Shown here one piece after another: positions 17,501 through 24,914 of a DNA stretch of 48,469 nt (position 1 is the stretch's first letter; every line of letters starts with the position of its first letter). This DNA comes from a virus: positions 1 to 48,469 of the IMG/VR virus record IMGVR_UViG_3300025646_000067; one strand, 5' to 3'. Position numbers and translations under genes: made by a program. The notes under the pieces were generated by a model that was not told where the DNA came from, made no database searches, and saw only the letters and a program-made list of their open reading frames with translations.

Positions 17501-20495
17501 TTTTACCCTTGAATGGGTCTACGATTGGGGACTCTGATGCTCTTAAAGGAATAATATGATATACTCCATCTTGATAATTTGGAATATATTCTTTAACATT
17601 ATCAATCTTATATGCTTGATATGTTGACTTTAATTTACTCTTATAAAATCTTGGAAGTTGTGCATTTCTATTATTAATATCATTTTGGAACACACCAGGA
17701 TCATATTCAGTATAATAAGTAAACTCTCTAGAGTTATTTACTGAAAGGACATTAAAAGATCCATTAAATCCTCTATTAAATGTACCATCAGTATTCTGAG
17801 AACTTACTACATTTTTAATAGTAACTTCTGATCCTACATTTAAGTTGTGTGGAAGTTCTGTTCCTACAGTTACTGTTCCATTGTTCCAACTACAAGTAGA
17901 AATAAATCTAGTACTTCTGAGTTCAGTAGAGTTGTCTAATGATAAAGAATTTGAAGGATCAAAATATTTTTGAACCTCCGAATCTGTAGTAATGCCAGAA
18001 CTAGATTCTTGTAAAATAAAAGAATCCAAAGGATCTCTGGATTCAATAACAGAATCTTTTGGAATGACAAATCTAAGGCTATAAAGAGTATCTAAATATG
18101 ATCTATTATCTATTTTTCTAGTAAAATATGATCTAGAGGTTGCTTCTCCCAATGATGTTGTACCTAATCCAACAATACCATCATATAAACTGTTTTCTCC
18201 AAGATCACTAACTGGAATCTTAGATACATTTATATACCATTGGTTATAAGTATTATCCCATTGAATAGGATGTCCATAATCTCCTGCATTTTTATCAGAA
18301 ACTCTACTTATAACAGTTAAGTTTCCACCCTTTTCATTGATTGGAACTACATTCTCTTGTAATGCATCAGATAGAGAAGATGCTAGTTTGATTTGAGTTG
18401 TTCCTAATCCAACAGGATCTAAAGAATCAGTAATAACAAAATATACTCTATCTTCTTCAATTCCATCTGGAAGATTACCATCATTTGAAATAACTCTTAC
18501 AGATTCTCCACTTATAAACTGGTGAGGTTCAGAGAAAGAAATAATATTATTAAAGATATCATTTTCAGTATCATTATTTGTTCTTCTAACTGGAAACTCT
18601 TTTTTTGCAGTAAACTCAAGATCTGGTCTTCTAACTGGAGAATAAATTCCACCAGTAAAGTCAACATTTGGCATTACTATTTTTGCAGAGTAAGTTGTTT
18701 TTACTCCAACATTATCAAATACGTCAAGTAAAATCTTATCTTCATAATTTGCTCCTATTCTAAATCCATCAAAAACTGTGTTTGGTGCAATATTACGATT
18801 ATTTTGATCATATAAGAAAATCTTAGATGTAATAGCAGCACCTATCGTAGTATTAACATCTAAAGAGTAAAACTCTACAGTATAATCTGGAGATTCAATC
18901 TCTTTTGGTGATATAATATGACTAATATAACCTATATCATCTTTTCTAAAAGCTTCTTGTTTATATCCCTTAGAAACTAATGCTTTATTACCAAAGTTAG
19001 AGTTTGAGTTATTTAATGAAATGTCACCACCATTTTCTGAAACAAACTGATGAGAAAATCCAATAGCAAATACGGAAACTAACTGCAAATATGCATTATT
19101 CGTTGCCTTAATATGGAAGTTTTCATATTCTGGTTTATATAATGATTGTGTATCTGAAGCAAGATTGGATAGATTAGAAGTTACATCTTTATAAGTTCCA
19201 GAAGTAGTATCATATTTTACAAAAGCATTTTCATCTTTTTGTAGTCCAACACCAGTGTATTGAGCAACAACCATAGAAACAAATCCAGTTGCTTTTGATC
19301 CATCTGCTAATAGTCCACACATTCCATACACACTTCTAAGTGTGCAGTTAAAAACATATGGTGATGCAGATGAGACAGTATCTACAATAAGATTTACATT
19401 TGAAGAAGTTGCATTACCCAATGCATCTTGAGGGGCATTTTGAACTCTATACTCAAACTCTGTCGGACTATTAACACCAGAAACTACATATTTACCATCA
19501 TATCCAGGAGTAGATACTCCTTGAATTTCAATAGCAGTGTTTACGCTAATACCATCAAAAGGTTCTGAAGTAGTTACAGTAACCAAAGTTGATGAAATAA
19601 CTCCATCGCCAGATCTAATACTTGAAATACCAACTTCTTCTCCTTTTGGACCAACAATTCTATACTCATCAATAACTGGTTCAATATCAACTAAATCTGC
19701 TGGTGGATAATCATTTGGAATCTCTCTTCCAGCATTTTGACCGTAAACAATACCAACCTTTTCATAATACATTTCAAGATCAGTTCTATCAAATTCTCCC
19801 GCAGATCCATTAATATATTGATCATTAATGGTTAAATTGTTAACTCCATCTGCATACTCAAATACTCTTAATTTATGGTGAGAGAAGTTAGGAACAAACT
19901 GATTTGTAGTGTAATCGGAATAACATGTAGTATTTGGATCCGCATCAAGAATAGTAAACTGCCAAAAATAACAAGCACCCGTTACTCTAAAAATACAAGA
20001 TGCTTCAATAGAATCATTAGTTGGACTAGGAACATATCTTGGAATAATTCTAGTTTTTCTTAAATCTAATCCAACAATAGAAGTTCCTCTAGGTACAATA
20101 ACTCCACCATGTACACTGTTTAACTGATAAAGATTATTTCTTTCTGTATTTAAGTCAAAATTACTATCTAATGTCCATTCACCGAAGTCATCTCTAACTT
20201 CACTACTTCTTAAGGTAAAAGAATTACTTGTTGGAATCCATCCAGGTCTATTATCAACAACATGATCACCTGGATATAAAAGAATGGTTGTTTTACCAAA
20301 TCTATCGTTACCTTTTCCTCTTTGATAGGAAAATCTAGCTGCTTCAACAAGAGCTCTTTGAATAGTTTTAAAAGGTCTAGTTAAAGAGTTTCCTTGATTT
20401 TCAATGCTGTCAGTTGCATCGAGGCTATTTGGGTCAACGTAAAGAATGGTTCCGCGAGTTGACTTTAAAAAATTATCTAATCTGGAAAGACCCAT
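14532..20495 (-). CDS. giant virion structural / tail-fibre protein, 1987 aa
   Basis: Begins MGLSRLDNFLKSTRGTILYV, an N-terminus found in large structural proteins of T4-like cyanophages. Residues about 15-200 look like a right-handed beta-helix start (RPFKTIQRALVEAARFSYQ, then ILLYPGDHVVDNRPG). Most of the rest is beta-rich repeats with modules like VSGVNSPTEFEYRV that recur in the 2016-aa protein. This suggests the two giants share building blocks. The C-terminal 450 residues carry fibre-type repeats (VSFGTTNPTSKVEIHS). Likely a long tail fibre or baseplate-associated fibre. It terminates at the bidirectional terminator. Confidence 0.75.
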   Translation of the reverse strand: MGLSRLDNFLKSTRGTILYVDPNSLDATDSIENQGNSLTRPFKTIQRALVEAARFSYQRGKGNDRFGKTTILLYPGDHVVDNRPGWIPTSNSFTLRSSEVRDDFGEWTLDSNFDLNTERNNLYQLNSVHGGVIVPRGTSIVGLDLRKTRIIPRYVPSPTNDSIEASCIFRVTGACYFWQFTILDADPNTTCYSDYTTNQFVPNFSHHKLRVFEYADGVNNLTINDQYINGSAGEFDRTDLEMYYEKVGIVYGQNAGREIPNDYPPADLVDIEPVIDEYRIVGPKGEEVGISSIRSGDGVISSTLVTVTTSEPFDGISVNTAIEIQGVSTPGYDGKYVVSGVNSPTEFEYRVQNAPQDALGNATSSNVNLIVDTVSSASPYVFNCTLRSVYGMCGLLADGSKATGFVSMVVAQYTGVGLQKDENAFVKYDTTSGTYKDVTSNLSNLASDTQSLYKPEYENFHIKATNNAYLQLVSVFAIGFSHQFVSENGGDISLNNSNSNFGNKALVSKGYKQEAFRKDDIGYISHIISPKEIESPDYTVEFYSLDVNTTIGAAITSKIFLYDQNNRNIAPNTVFDGFRIGANYEDKILLDVFDNVGVKTTYSAKIVMPNVDFTGGIYSPVRRPDLEFTAKKEFPVRRTNNDTENDIFNNIISFSEPHQFISGESVRVISNDGNLPDGIEEDRVYFVITDSLDPVGLGTTQIKLASSLSDALQENVVPINEKGGNLTVISRVSDKNAGDYGHPIQWDNTYNQWYINVSKIPVSDLGENSLYDGIVGLGTTSLGEATSRSYFTRKIDNRSYLDTLYSLRFVIPKDSVIESRDPLDSFILQESSSGITTDSEVQKYFDPSNSLSLDNSTELRSTRFISTCSWNNGTVTVGTELPHNLNVGSEVTIKNVVSSQNTDGTFNRGFNGSFNVLSVNNSREFTYYTEYDPGVFQNDINNRNAQLPRFYKSKLKSTYQAYKIDNVKEYIPNYQDGVYHIIPLRASESPIVDPFKGKKYTQSLRNLYPRIDRDNPVSDFEEASSFSTSERIGIVVSNDPHNSLTKESARSFLSDIGVGIGVSNIISDNVGLSHTVVTTIDHGMFGATKLSIANIGSNYIEGVYYNVPLTSGIGSVTGKHATARVTVSAAGTITDVVIMNPGSAYGIGNTLTLSSNISRQIISLDAVVRVDGIAPSINETLEITGISTGNYNNLYRITGYEVGDDRKLYVSSSEQIENPNTEESRVIIRSSDTPTLMQVGKAIKSSNVSYDIGSGIATFTFSRPHGFGINQKIKVGGASTEAFNGDFIIRRVDSLITDASDQLAISITGYDGFSAVGNPIFYPYGLTSRGGSISQDSESQSSRLFTSYSGISTQIGNKINLSDSNDTPITIINAVDNGFRLGDYIKIGNEILRIKSGVSSDTVYVFRSLFGTSKETHENDSVVSKINVQPIEFRRNSIIKASAHTFEYVGFGPGNYSTSLPDKQDRVLSSQEEVRAISEKIDGGVVFFSGMNSNGDFYTGNKRINSSTGEENLFDLPVPSVTGEEPDKSKSIFGFEVLSPMEMSIGRSIRVEGGSDGNVVSRFDGPVIFNNKLTSYSSKGIEANSLYLQGTENVSRKYSVSSQKPTYTGNYGDIVFNSEPQDKGYAGWTYVRQNKWMDWGFVGGPGLTVKNNGNIIGFTSTLDIIGVGLTITFATTPYENGGITTVVIDDNPLIAISTGPYNTFRGNVNQMNFVGGGITLSQIGPAGIVTVFMEKINVEALAPSGPYQSIQFHESDDTFGGVPFFSYNNINGTVDFGDASWTSNGYVSFGTTNPTSKVEIHSTVERSLYINSTSGTGEIVRIENILGDQKPFIIDVNGHVGINTDNVLSGISLHVSDNIGIVGEIRLYNPSRSNYSGFISQDNLSTNLVWKLPSIVGSAKSIMFSESSGTIGWTTITDLLAITDTDYLPEGSSNLYHTVQRVVNAYMASLGKQVGIAITYNPSTEKIDYEICLEQGQALFSSFGIGV

Positions 20496-20525
20496 TTTAT
20501 CTACATTTATAGTTCCGTTATAACT

Positions 20526-20533
20526 TATTTATC
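20526..20533 (-). promoter_or_regulatory. T4-late-like promoter octamer
   Basis: Minus strand GATAAATA (one mismatch), 31 bp upstream of the 1987-aa gene and immediately after the terminator at 20539-20567. A second near match (TATAAATG, 20504-20511) is too close to the ATG to leave room for a leader. Confidence 0.5.
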
Positions 20534-20538
20534 AACAC

Positions 20539-20567
20539 AAAAAAAAGAGACTATTTATTAGTCTCTT
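20539..20567 (-). terminator. rho-independent terminator of the early island
   Basis: Minus strand stem AAGAGACTA / TAGTCTCTT (9 bp) with 5-nt loop followed by eight Ts. It closes the small-gene/tRNA transcript that starts at 21536-21564 and insulates it from the late promoter just downstream. Confidence 0.9.
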
Positions 20568-20595
20568 AATAAACTTCCTTCACACGGATAAGTAT

Positions 20596-20766
20596 TTATT
20601 CAAACTGTTTACACTTTATCATATATTCTACAGTATTAGCAACATCTTCCATAGCATTTCTAAGAAAAGGACGTTGCCCCGATTCTTGTCTCATTTTATC
20701 TGAATCATCACATAAAGTCCAACGCCATTGTTGTTGGGATTCTGAATACCATAAGTTGATTTTCAT
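20596..20766 (-). CDS. small conserved hypothetical protein, 56 aa
   Basis: A 56-aa gene, MKINLWYSESQQQWRWTLC followed by a helical charged part. It lies 3 bp after the stop of the next gene (20770) and is followed by a strong terminator 29 bp beyond its stop. The Trp-rich N-terminus and overall pattern look like a small cyanophage protein I have seen before, but no function is known to me. Position in the early-type island suggests expression from the 21536-21564 promoter. Confidence 0.65.
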   Translation of the reverse strand: MKINLWYSESQQQWRWTLCDDSDKMRQESGQRPFLRNAMEDVANTVEYMIKCKQFE

Positions 20767-20769
20767 AGA

Positions 20770-21039
20770 TTAATCTGTAGGGAGAAGTTCTGGGTTTTCT
20801 AAGTCTAATTCAAAGAGCAACGGATGGCATTGCTCATCTATCAAATAAAATGAATACTTATATAAATCTTCTGCTGTATACTCTCTTGTATTTTCTGCCA
20901 ATTCAAGAACTTCGGGATCAAAATATAAGTTTTCGGAGACTTCATCAAAAGTAAATGGAATGTTATTGATAAAATACATTTCAACTAACATATTATGATT
21001 ATCATACCAACAGTATCTTATATCTATACGATACTTCAT
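20770..21039 (-). CDS. small acidic hypothetical protein, 89 aa
   Basis: 89 aa, strongly acidic. The N-terminal half looks beta-like (MKYRIDIRYCWYDNHNMLVE) and the second half is rich in Glu/Asp, which can indicate a nucleic-acid mimic or protein inhibitor. That is inference only. It lies between the tRNA and the 56-aa gene in the early island. A late-type octamer (AATAAATA, 21059-21066) sits 20 bp upstream, so it may also be transcribed late. Confidence 0.65.
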   Translation of the reverse strand: MKYRIDIRYCWYDNHNMLVEMYFINNIPFTFDEVSENLYFDPEVLELAENTREYTAEDLYKYSFYLIDEQCHPLLFELDLENPELLPTD

Positions 21040-21058
21040 ATGTTAGGTTGTTTTTTAC

Positions 21059-21066
21059 TATTTATT
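21059..21066 (-). promoter_or_regulatory. possible late-type octamer
   Basis: Minus strand AATAAATA, one mismatch, 20 bp before the 89-aa gene and 4 bp past the 3' end of the tRNA. Confidence 0.35.
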
Positions 21067-21070
21067 ACAA

Positions 21071-21142
21071 TGGGAATACTGGGAGTTGAACCCAGACTAA
21101 GCCCTTATAAGGAGCCCGCTCTAACCATTAAGCTATACTCCC
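21071..21142 (-). tRNA. tRNA-Ile (anticodon UAU, reads AUA)
   Basis: A full cloverleaf folds by eye on the minus strand. The acceptor is GGGAGTA / TATTCCC with one G-T pair, the D stem GCTT/GAGC, the T arm CTGGG-TTCAACT-CCCAG, and the discriminator is A. The anticodon loop is CTTATAA, giving UAU after the invariant U33. The anticodon stem has two G-T pairs (GGCTC / GGGCT). No CCA is encoded. Isoleucine AUA codons are common in AT-rich phage genes. Bacteria normally read AUA with a modified CAU anticodon, so a UAU tRNA is unusual; the anticodon call depends on standard loop phasing. Confidence 0.8.
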
Positions 21143-21170
21143 AAAAAATCCCATTTGGGAAGAAATAAAG

Positions 21171-21326
21171 TTAGTTTTGTTTATATGTTGGAGGATGAAG
21201 ATTGCAATATTCATTGAATGTTATCTTCATTTCCTTATTTGTAAGATTAGCATTTTGTGCTGCTTTTGGCAAGTTCCATTTTGAATAAAATAACATTTCC
21301 ATCGATTTACGAGTTTCTGGTCTCAT
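21171..21326 (-). CDS. small conserved cyanophage protein, 51 aa
   Basis: 51 aa beginning MRPETRKSMEMLFYSKW, with a helix-rich central part (AAQNANLTNKEMKITFNEYC) that reads like a small helix-turn-helix-type fold, though this is only an impression. The start ATG overlaps the upstream stop as ATGA, which fixes the start and shows coupling. It lies between the 61-aa gene and the tRNA. I recognise it as a recurrent small protein of T4-like cyanophages with no known role. Confidence 0.7.
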   Translation of the reverse strand: MRPETRKSMEMLFYSKWNLPKAAQNANLTNKEMKITFNEYCNLHPPTYKQN

Positions 21327-21508
21327 AGTGGATTAACGTAGGCAAGAATTTCTTCGTCAACTGAACTGCGAATAACGTTTAGAACATTCATAAACTGATC
21401 TGTAGTATCGCATGAAATTTGTTTTTCTGATCCTTCACTAGAATAAATGTAAACTACTTTTCTAGTTGGATCTACTACACAGCGAGATAGATACTCTTCT
21501 TGTTCCAT
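21323..21508 (-). CDS. small conserved cyanophage protein, 61 aa
   Basis: 61 aa starting MEQEEYLSRCVVDPTRKVVY. The frame extends 28 codons further upstream, but those codons overlap the -10 and -35 elements of the 21536-21564 promoter, so the ATG at 21506-21508 is the sensible start. The leader is only about 20 nt and has no clear Shine-Dalgarno. The protein has short beta strands followed by a helix and an acidic end. Function unknown; early expression is likely from the promoter. Confidence 0.7.
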   Translation of the reverse strand: MEQEEYLSRCVVDPTRKVVYIYSSEGSEKQISCDTTDQFMNVLNVIRSSVDEEILAYVNPL

Positions 21509-21535
21509 TGAGTCTTTTTTTTTGATTACCTGTGT

Positions 21536-21564
21536 ATTATAGGGTACTTTTTTGCCTTTGTCAA
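21536..21564 (-). promoter_or_regulatory. perfect consensus sigma70 promoter
   Basis: Minus strand TTGACA (21559-21564), exactly 17 bp, TATAAT (21536-21541). It drives the early-type island (61-aa gene, 51-aa gene, tRNA, 89-aa and 56-aa genes) down to the terminator at 20539. Confidence 0.9.
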
Positions 21565-21635
21565 GGGGCGAGTAGGTGCTGGTTGAGGTCAATCAACGAC
21601 TCCAAAAATATCTCCATTTATGTCATTATATAAAG

Positions 21636-22208
21636 TTATTCGGATCCTCTAGAAACAGATATAGTAAGATTTCCATTAGTAACAGTATTTGAGTTAAATC
21701 CAAATAAAAATGGAACAGTTACATGTCCAGAATCAGTTTGACTAGTTCTAATAACAACTGTCTGCGATGATCCAGATGTATTTCTACAAATAACTTCAAA
21801 TCTTCTATTTGGAGTAAAGTCAGAAATATCAATATTCATTGTACTAGAATGTTCGACATAATAAAATGACTGCAATTCCGAACTTATAGTAGCTACTCCA
21901 ACTGATGTAAAAGATCCTGATGTTCCAGGACTATCATAGTTTGATGCTGTTATAATACCAGTTGATGTTACAGATTCTACAACAATAGATGGTTCATAAA
22001 TGAGATTTACTGCATTTGAAGATATACCAGAAGTATTTGCATAGTTTGCATTTATTGCTAGATTTACTGTGGGATTAAGATTTGAACCATCTCCAAAAGT
22101 GCTATAAATTTCTGAAAAGTTATCGTTTATTTTGATGCCAGCAGTTCTTAAGGGATCACCACTAGCATCATTAGCAAAATTACCAACATTAATAACAGAT
22201 TTAGACAT
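21636..22208 (-). CDS. virion structural protein, 190 aa
   Basis: 190 aa. The N-terminus has the phage-structural motif VGNFANDASGDPLRTAGIKI followed by NDNFSEIYSTFGDG, seen at the start of many tail and fibre-attachment proteins. The rest is beta-rich, Ser/Thr/Asn-heavy, and ends in NGNLTISVSRGSE. A late-type octamer (CATAAATA) lies 27 bp upstream and overlaps the end of the previous structural gene. Probably a small tail or fibre-connecting protein. Confidence 0.7.
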   Translation of the reverse strand: MSKSVINVGNFANDASGDPLRTAGIKINDNFSEIYSTFGDGSNLNPTVNLAINANYANTSGISSNAVNLIYEPSIVVESVTSTGIITASNYDSPGTSGSFTSVGVATISSELQSFYYVEHSSTMNIDISDFTPNRRFEVICRNTSGSSQTVVIRTSQTDSGHVTVPFLFGFNSNTVTNGNLTISVSRGSE

Positions 22209-22234
22209 TTCTTATAACGAATATTGATTTGTTT

Positions 22235-22242
22235 TATTTATG
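22235..22242 (-). promoter_or_regulatory. T4-late-like promoter octamer
   Basis: Minus strand CATAAATA, one mismatch from TATAAATA, 27 bp upstream of the 190-aa gene and overlapping the stop of the 545-aa gene. Confidence 0.45.
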
Positions 22243-23875
22243 CGTAAATATCCATAGTCAAAATAGTAGAACTAAACAAAATTGAAGTTTTAGACATTGT
22301 GTATACAAGTTGAATGTTTTGTTGTCCAGTATCTGTAACTTCAGTATTTTGGGGTTGATTTAATAAGTTATTAAATGTGGATTTTGACGCTTCTTCTTCT
22401 TTTGCCCTGGCAAGTTGCATTCTATATCCCCATATTCTTAAATTGAGTTCATTATATTCTTCTTTTATTTTATTTGCTAAATCAAGATTATCGAAGAAAA
22501 CACTATCACTACTTAAACTAGATTCAAGTTTTGATGCTTGATCAAGTTTTTCATTTATTGCAGCATTAGCTTGAGGATTTGAGTTTATATCTTCATACGG
22601 AGGGGTATAACTCCCACCACCATTAAAATATTGACTATTTTGATCAAATAATGATAAGGATGATGATCCAAAATATTCAGATACTTCTCGAATATCACCT
22701 TCTTGAGCAGGATTTCCATTAGCATTCATTGGTCTTCTTTGAAAACCAACTTTATAATACACTTTTCCACCTCCTACATTAGGTCTTCTTATAGTTCTTT
22801 TAACATTATCAGGATCTGGTAAATCCTCCATAAAATGATTCCATTCTGCGCTAGATAGTCCTTTACCAGATTTATCAAATACTATACTAACTCCCACTCC
22901 ACAATCAGATGGTTCCATTCTTTTAAGTTGTTGAAGAATATATGGAGAATCAAATTTTCCAACAGCAAGAGACATTGGAACATCTGTTGGTGATATTGAA
23001 ATGGTAAATGTTGGGAAATTGCCATCAGGCATGGGAGATGTTATTTGTTGCGTTACTGGATCTTTAACATCAATATAAGAGATTACAGAGTCTTGTTTTT
23101 CATCACTGTTTGGTATCTCAGTCAAATCAGATATTGCTGTTCCAAATCCTACTATTGATGTTATTCCACTTTCTGGAAAAATGTAAATGGGATCGGATGA
23201 AACAATCTGACCTACTTTAAGGTTATCTATTTTTTTTGAAAGAAAAACTCTAGTAGATCCTAAATCAGCAGTTCCAATAGAAACATTTACAAATGTATCC
23301 AGAACATCTCTACTATAAGGTTCTATTGAAAGAACTAGTGCAAGAAGATTTTTTGGTTGAAAAAACTGATCCATATCAGTTCCATCTGATTTGAGATCCA
23401 TACTAGTAGATATTCCCAAATCTTCCGCACCATAAACCATTAAAGAGTCTGGATCATATCCTGGTGCAGTAGTTACTCCAGCATTTTCTTCTGGAGAATA
23501 TTTTCTACTTAATTTTTCTGCTCTGAGTATATATGTTACTCCGACAGTCTTTGTGCTAAATCCTTGATTAGGAGTTGTACGAGATTGTGTAAGTGGTTCT
23601 GTTCCTATTATTCTCCAAAATAAATCACTAGCACCACCAGCATCTATTCTATCTTGATATGATTGCTCTGCCTCACCTATGGCATTATTAACTTCTTGAA
23701 CTTGTTCTAGTAAATATAAGTCAATATTTTTTGATGCTTCCTGATACGGCTCTTTTGCAGTCTCTAAAACGACAATTTGTTTTGCTGAATGCTCTTGAGT
23801 ATTAACTCTATCTTTTATAAGTGCTTTTGTTACATCTATAATGGAAGATGAATTTTTCTTTCTTCTTTTTGACAT
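22238..23875 (-). CDS. virion structural protein, 545 aa
   Basis: A 545-aa protein starting MSKRRKKNSSSIIDVTKALI. The N-terminal part is helical and the middle is beta-rich. The C-terminus has a helical coiled stretch (about residues 440-500, KIKEEYNELNLRIWGYRMQL) followed by a short beta end. It resembles a structural protein encoded beside the baseplate genes of cyanophages, but I cannot match it to a T4 gene. A late-type octamer (AATAAATA, 23900) lies 25 bp upstream. Expected to be virion-associated from context. Confidence 0.65.
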   Translation of the reverse strand: MSKRRKKNSSSIIDVTKALIKDRVNTQEHSAKQIVVLETAKEPYQEASKNIDLYLLEQVQEVNNAIGEAEQSYQDRIDAGGASDLFWRIIGTEPLTQSRTTPNQGFSTKTVGVTYILRAEKLSRKYSPEENAGVTTAPGYDPDSLMVYGAEDLGISTSMDLKSDGTDMDQFFQPKNLLALVLSIEPYSRDVLDTFVNVSIGTADLGSTRVFLSKKIDNLKVGQIVSSDPIYIFPESGITSIVGFGTAISDLTEIPNSDEKQDSVISYIDVKDPVTQQITSPMPDGNFPTFTISISPTDVPMSLAVGKFDSPYILQQLKRMEPSDCGVGVSIVFDKSGKGLSSAEWNHFMEDLPDPDNVKRTIRRPNVGGGKVYYKVGFQRRPMNANGNPAQEGDIREVSEYFGSSSLSLFDQNSQYFNGGGSYTPPYEDINSNPQANAAINEKLDQASKLESSLSSDSVFFDNLDLANKIKEEYNELNLRIWGYRMQLARAKEEEASKSTFNNLLNQPQNTEVTDTGQQNIQLVYTMSKTSILFSSTILTMDIYA

Positions 23876-23899
23876 GAATCAAATCATATGATTTTTATA

Positions 23900-23907
23900 T
23901 ATTTATT
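23900..23907 (-). promoter_or_regulatory. late-type octamer
   Basis: Minus strand AATAAATA, one mismatch, 25 bp upstream of the 545-aa structural gene and overlapping the stop of the previous gene. Confidence 0.4.
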
Positions 23908-24238
23908 TTGAAACATGAGGCATTAAATCCAAAAATCCATGATTCCATTCACCAAGAACCCATTCCATATTTTCAGAAATCATATGTACTAATCCATCTT
24001 TATACTCCTGAATTGTTACAACATAAAAAAGAGATTCAAATATTCCTTGTTGTTGTAACTTTGCGATTCTATGGACACCATCTTCTATTAAATATCCATT
24101 ATCATATTTTAAAACTATTCCTGGATATGATATATCAACTTTATCAATAAAATCTGGATTAGCTGGTGGATAGCAAATCTCAGAATGTTTTATTAACACA
24201 GGTTTCCTATTGTCAGTTACTACCTTATAGCATTTCAT
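23903..24238 (-). CDS. ParB/sulfiredoxin-like fold protein, 111 aa
   Basis: 111 aa with YLIEDGVHRIAKLQQQG at about residues 48-65. This resembles the DGxHR box of ParB-N/sulfiredoxin-fold proteins, which bind nucleotides or DNA. I chose the ATG at 24236-24238 because it overlaps the upstream oxygenase stop as ATGA; a longer frame from 24268 would overlap that gene by 34 bp. It is coupled to the oxygenase, so the two may act together. No nuclease activity is established by the sequence. Confidence 0.6.
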   Translation of the reverse strand: MKCYKVVTDNRKPVLIKHSEICYPPANPDFIDKVDISYPGIVLKYDNGYLIEDGVHRIAKLQQQGIFESLFYVVTIQEYKDGLVHMISENMEWVLGEWNHGFLDLMPHVSK

Positions 24239-24912
24239 ATTTCTAACCATTGTGATGGATGTGTACAACCTTGATGATGTCTAAAATGTTCTGGTTTTAA
24301 AGTGACTCTCACATCACCAGCAATAGCAATTCTTTCATTACTTCTTGGTGTTTTTTTGATCGTTTTATGAAAAGTCTCTGTTGGCATAACAATAACACTT
24401 CCTTCAATAGGAGTTATTGTATAGTTATTGCAGTTATATCTATTAAACTTACTCATAATATTATGAACATCTGCTGTATCAAAAAAACCTTTACATACTT
24501 CATTTCTATTTTCAGTTTGCATTGCAACAAATAAATCTGAAGTTTCATCTGTATTTAAATAATACACGAAACTAATGTTTGCTTCATTATGATTATGTGG
24601 TGCCATAGGTGGAGTTGTATCATCTCTATGATATACAACCCACGATTTACAAATATGGTAACTTAATCTACCATACTTAATATTCAAAGCATCAAAATAT
24701 TCATCAAAAACTTTTCTTAAAGATTTAAAAAATAAAGAATAATCTCTATTTAAGTGTGCAAAAATATTAGATGATGCTTCTGGAGACTCATGTTCATATC
24801 CATTAAACCAATATTTTTTTAAACTTTCTATATTATTTTCTTTAAACTCCTTATGGCAATCTAGACTCCCTTGATATATTATCAAGGGAAATAACTCATG
24901 TATTTTTTTCAT
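24235..24912 (-). CDS. 2OG-Fe(II) dioxygenase family protein, 225 aa
   Basis: 225 aa with the pattern of the Fe(II)/2-oxoglutarate oxygenase fold. H108-N-E110 (APHNHNEANISFVYYLN), H182 (TETFHKTIKK) and R194 (NERIAIAGDV) fit the HxE/D...H iron triad and the 2OG-binding Arg. Proteins of this kind are frequent in T4-like cyanophages, where the substrate is unknown; some are thought to act on proteins or nucleic acids. It sits in the structural operon, 2 bp downstream of a virion protein and coupled to the ParB-like gene. A virion-protein hydroxylase is one inference. Confidence 0.8.
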   Translation of the reverse strand: MKKIHELFPLIIYQGSLDCHKEFKENNIESLKKYWFNGYEHESPEASSNIFAHLNRDYSLFFKSLRKVFDEYFDALNIKYGRLSYHICKSWVVYHRDDTTPPMAPHNHNEANISFVYYLNTDETSDLFVAMQTENRNEVCKGFFDTADVHNIMSKFNRYNCNNYTITPIEGSVIVMPTETFHKTIKKTPRSNERIAIAGDVRVTLKPEHFRHHQGCTHPSQWLEI

Positions 24913-24914
24913 TA

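Noticed and set aside
21509-21592. 28 further codons upstream of the 61-aa gene in the same frame
   Set aside because: They overlap the perfect -10 and -35 of the promoter at 21536-21564, so they cannot be on the transcript from it.
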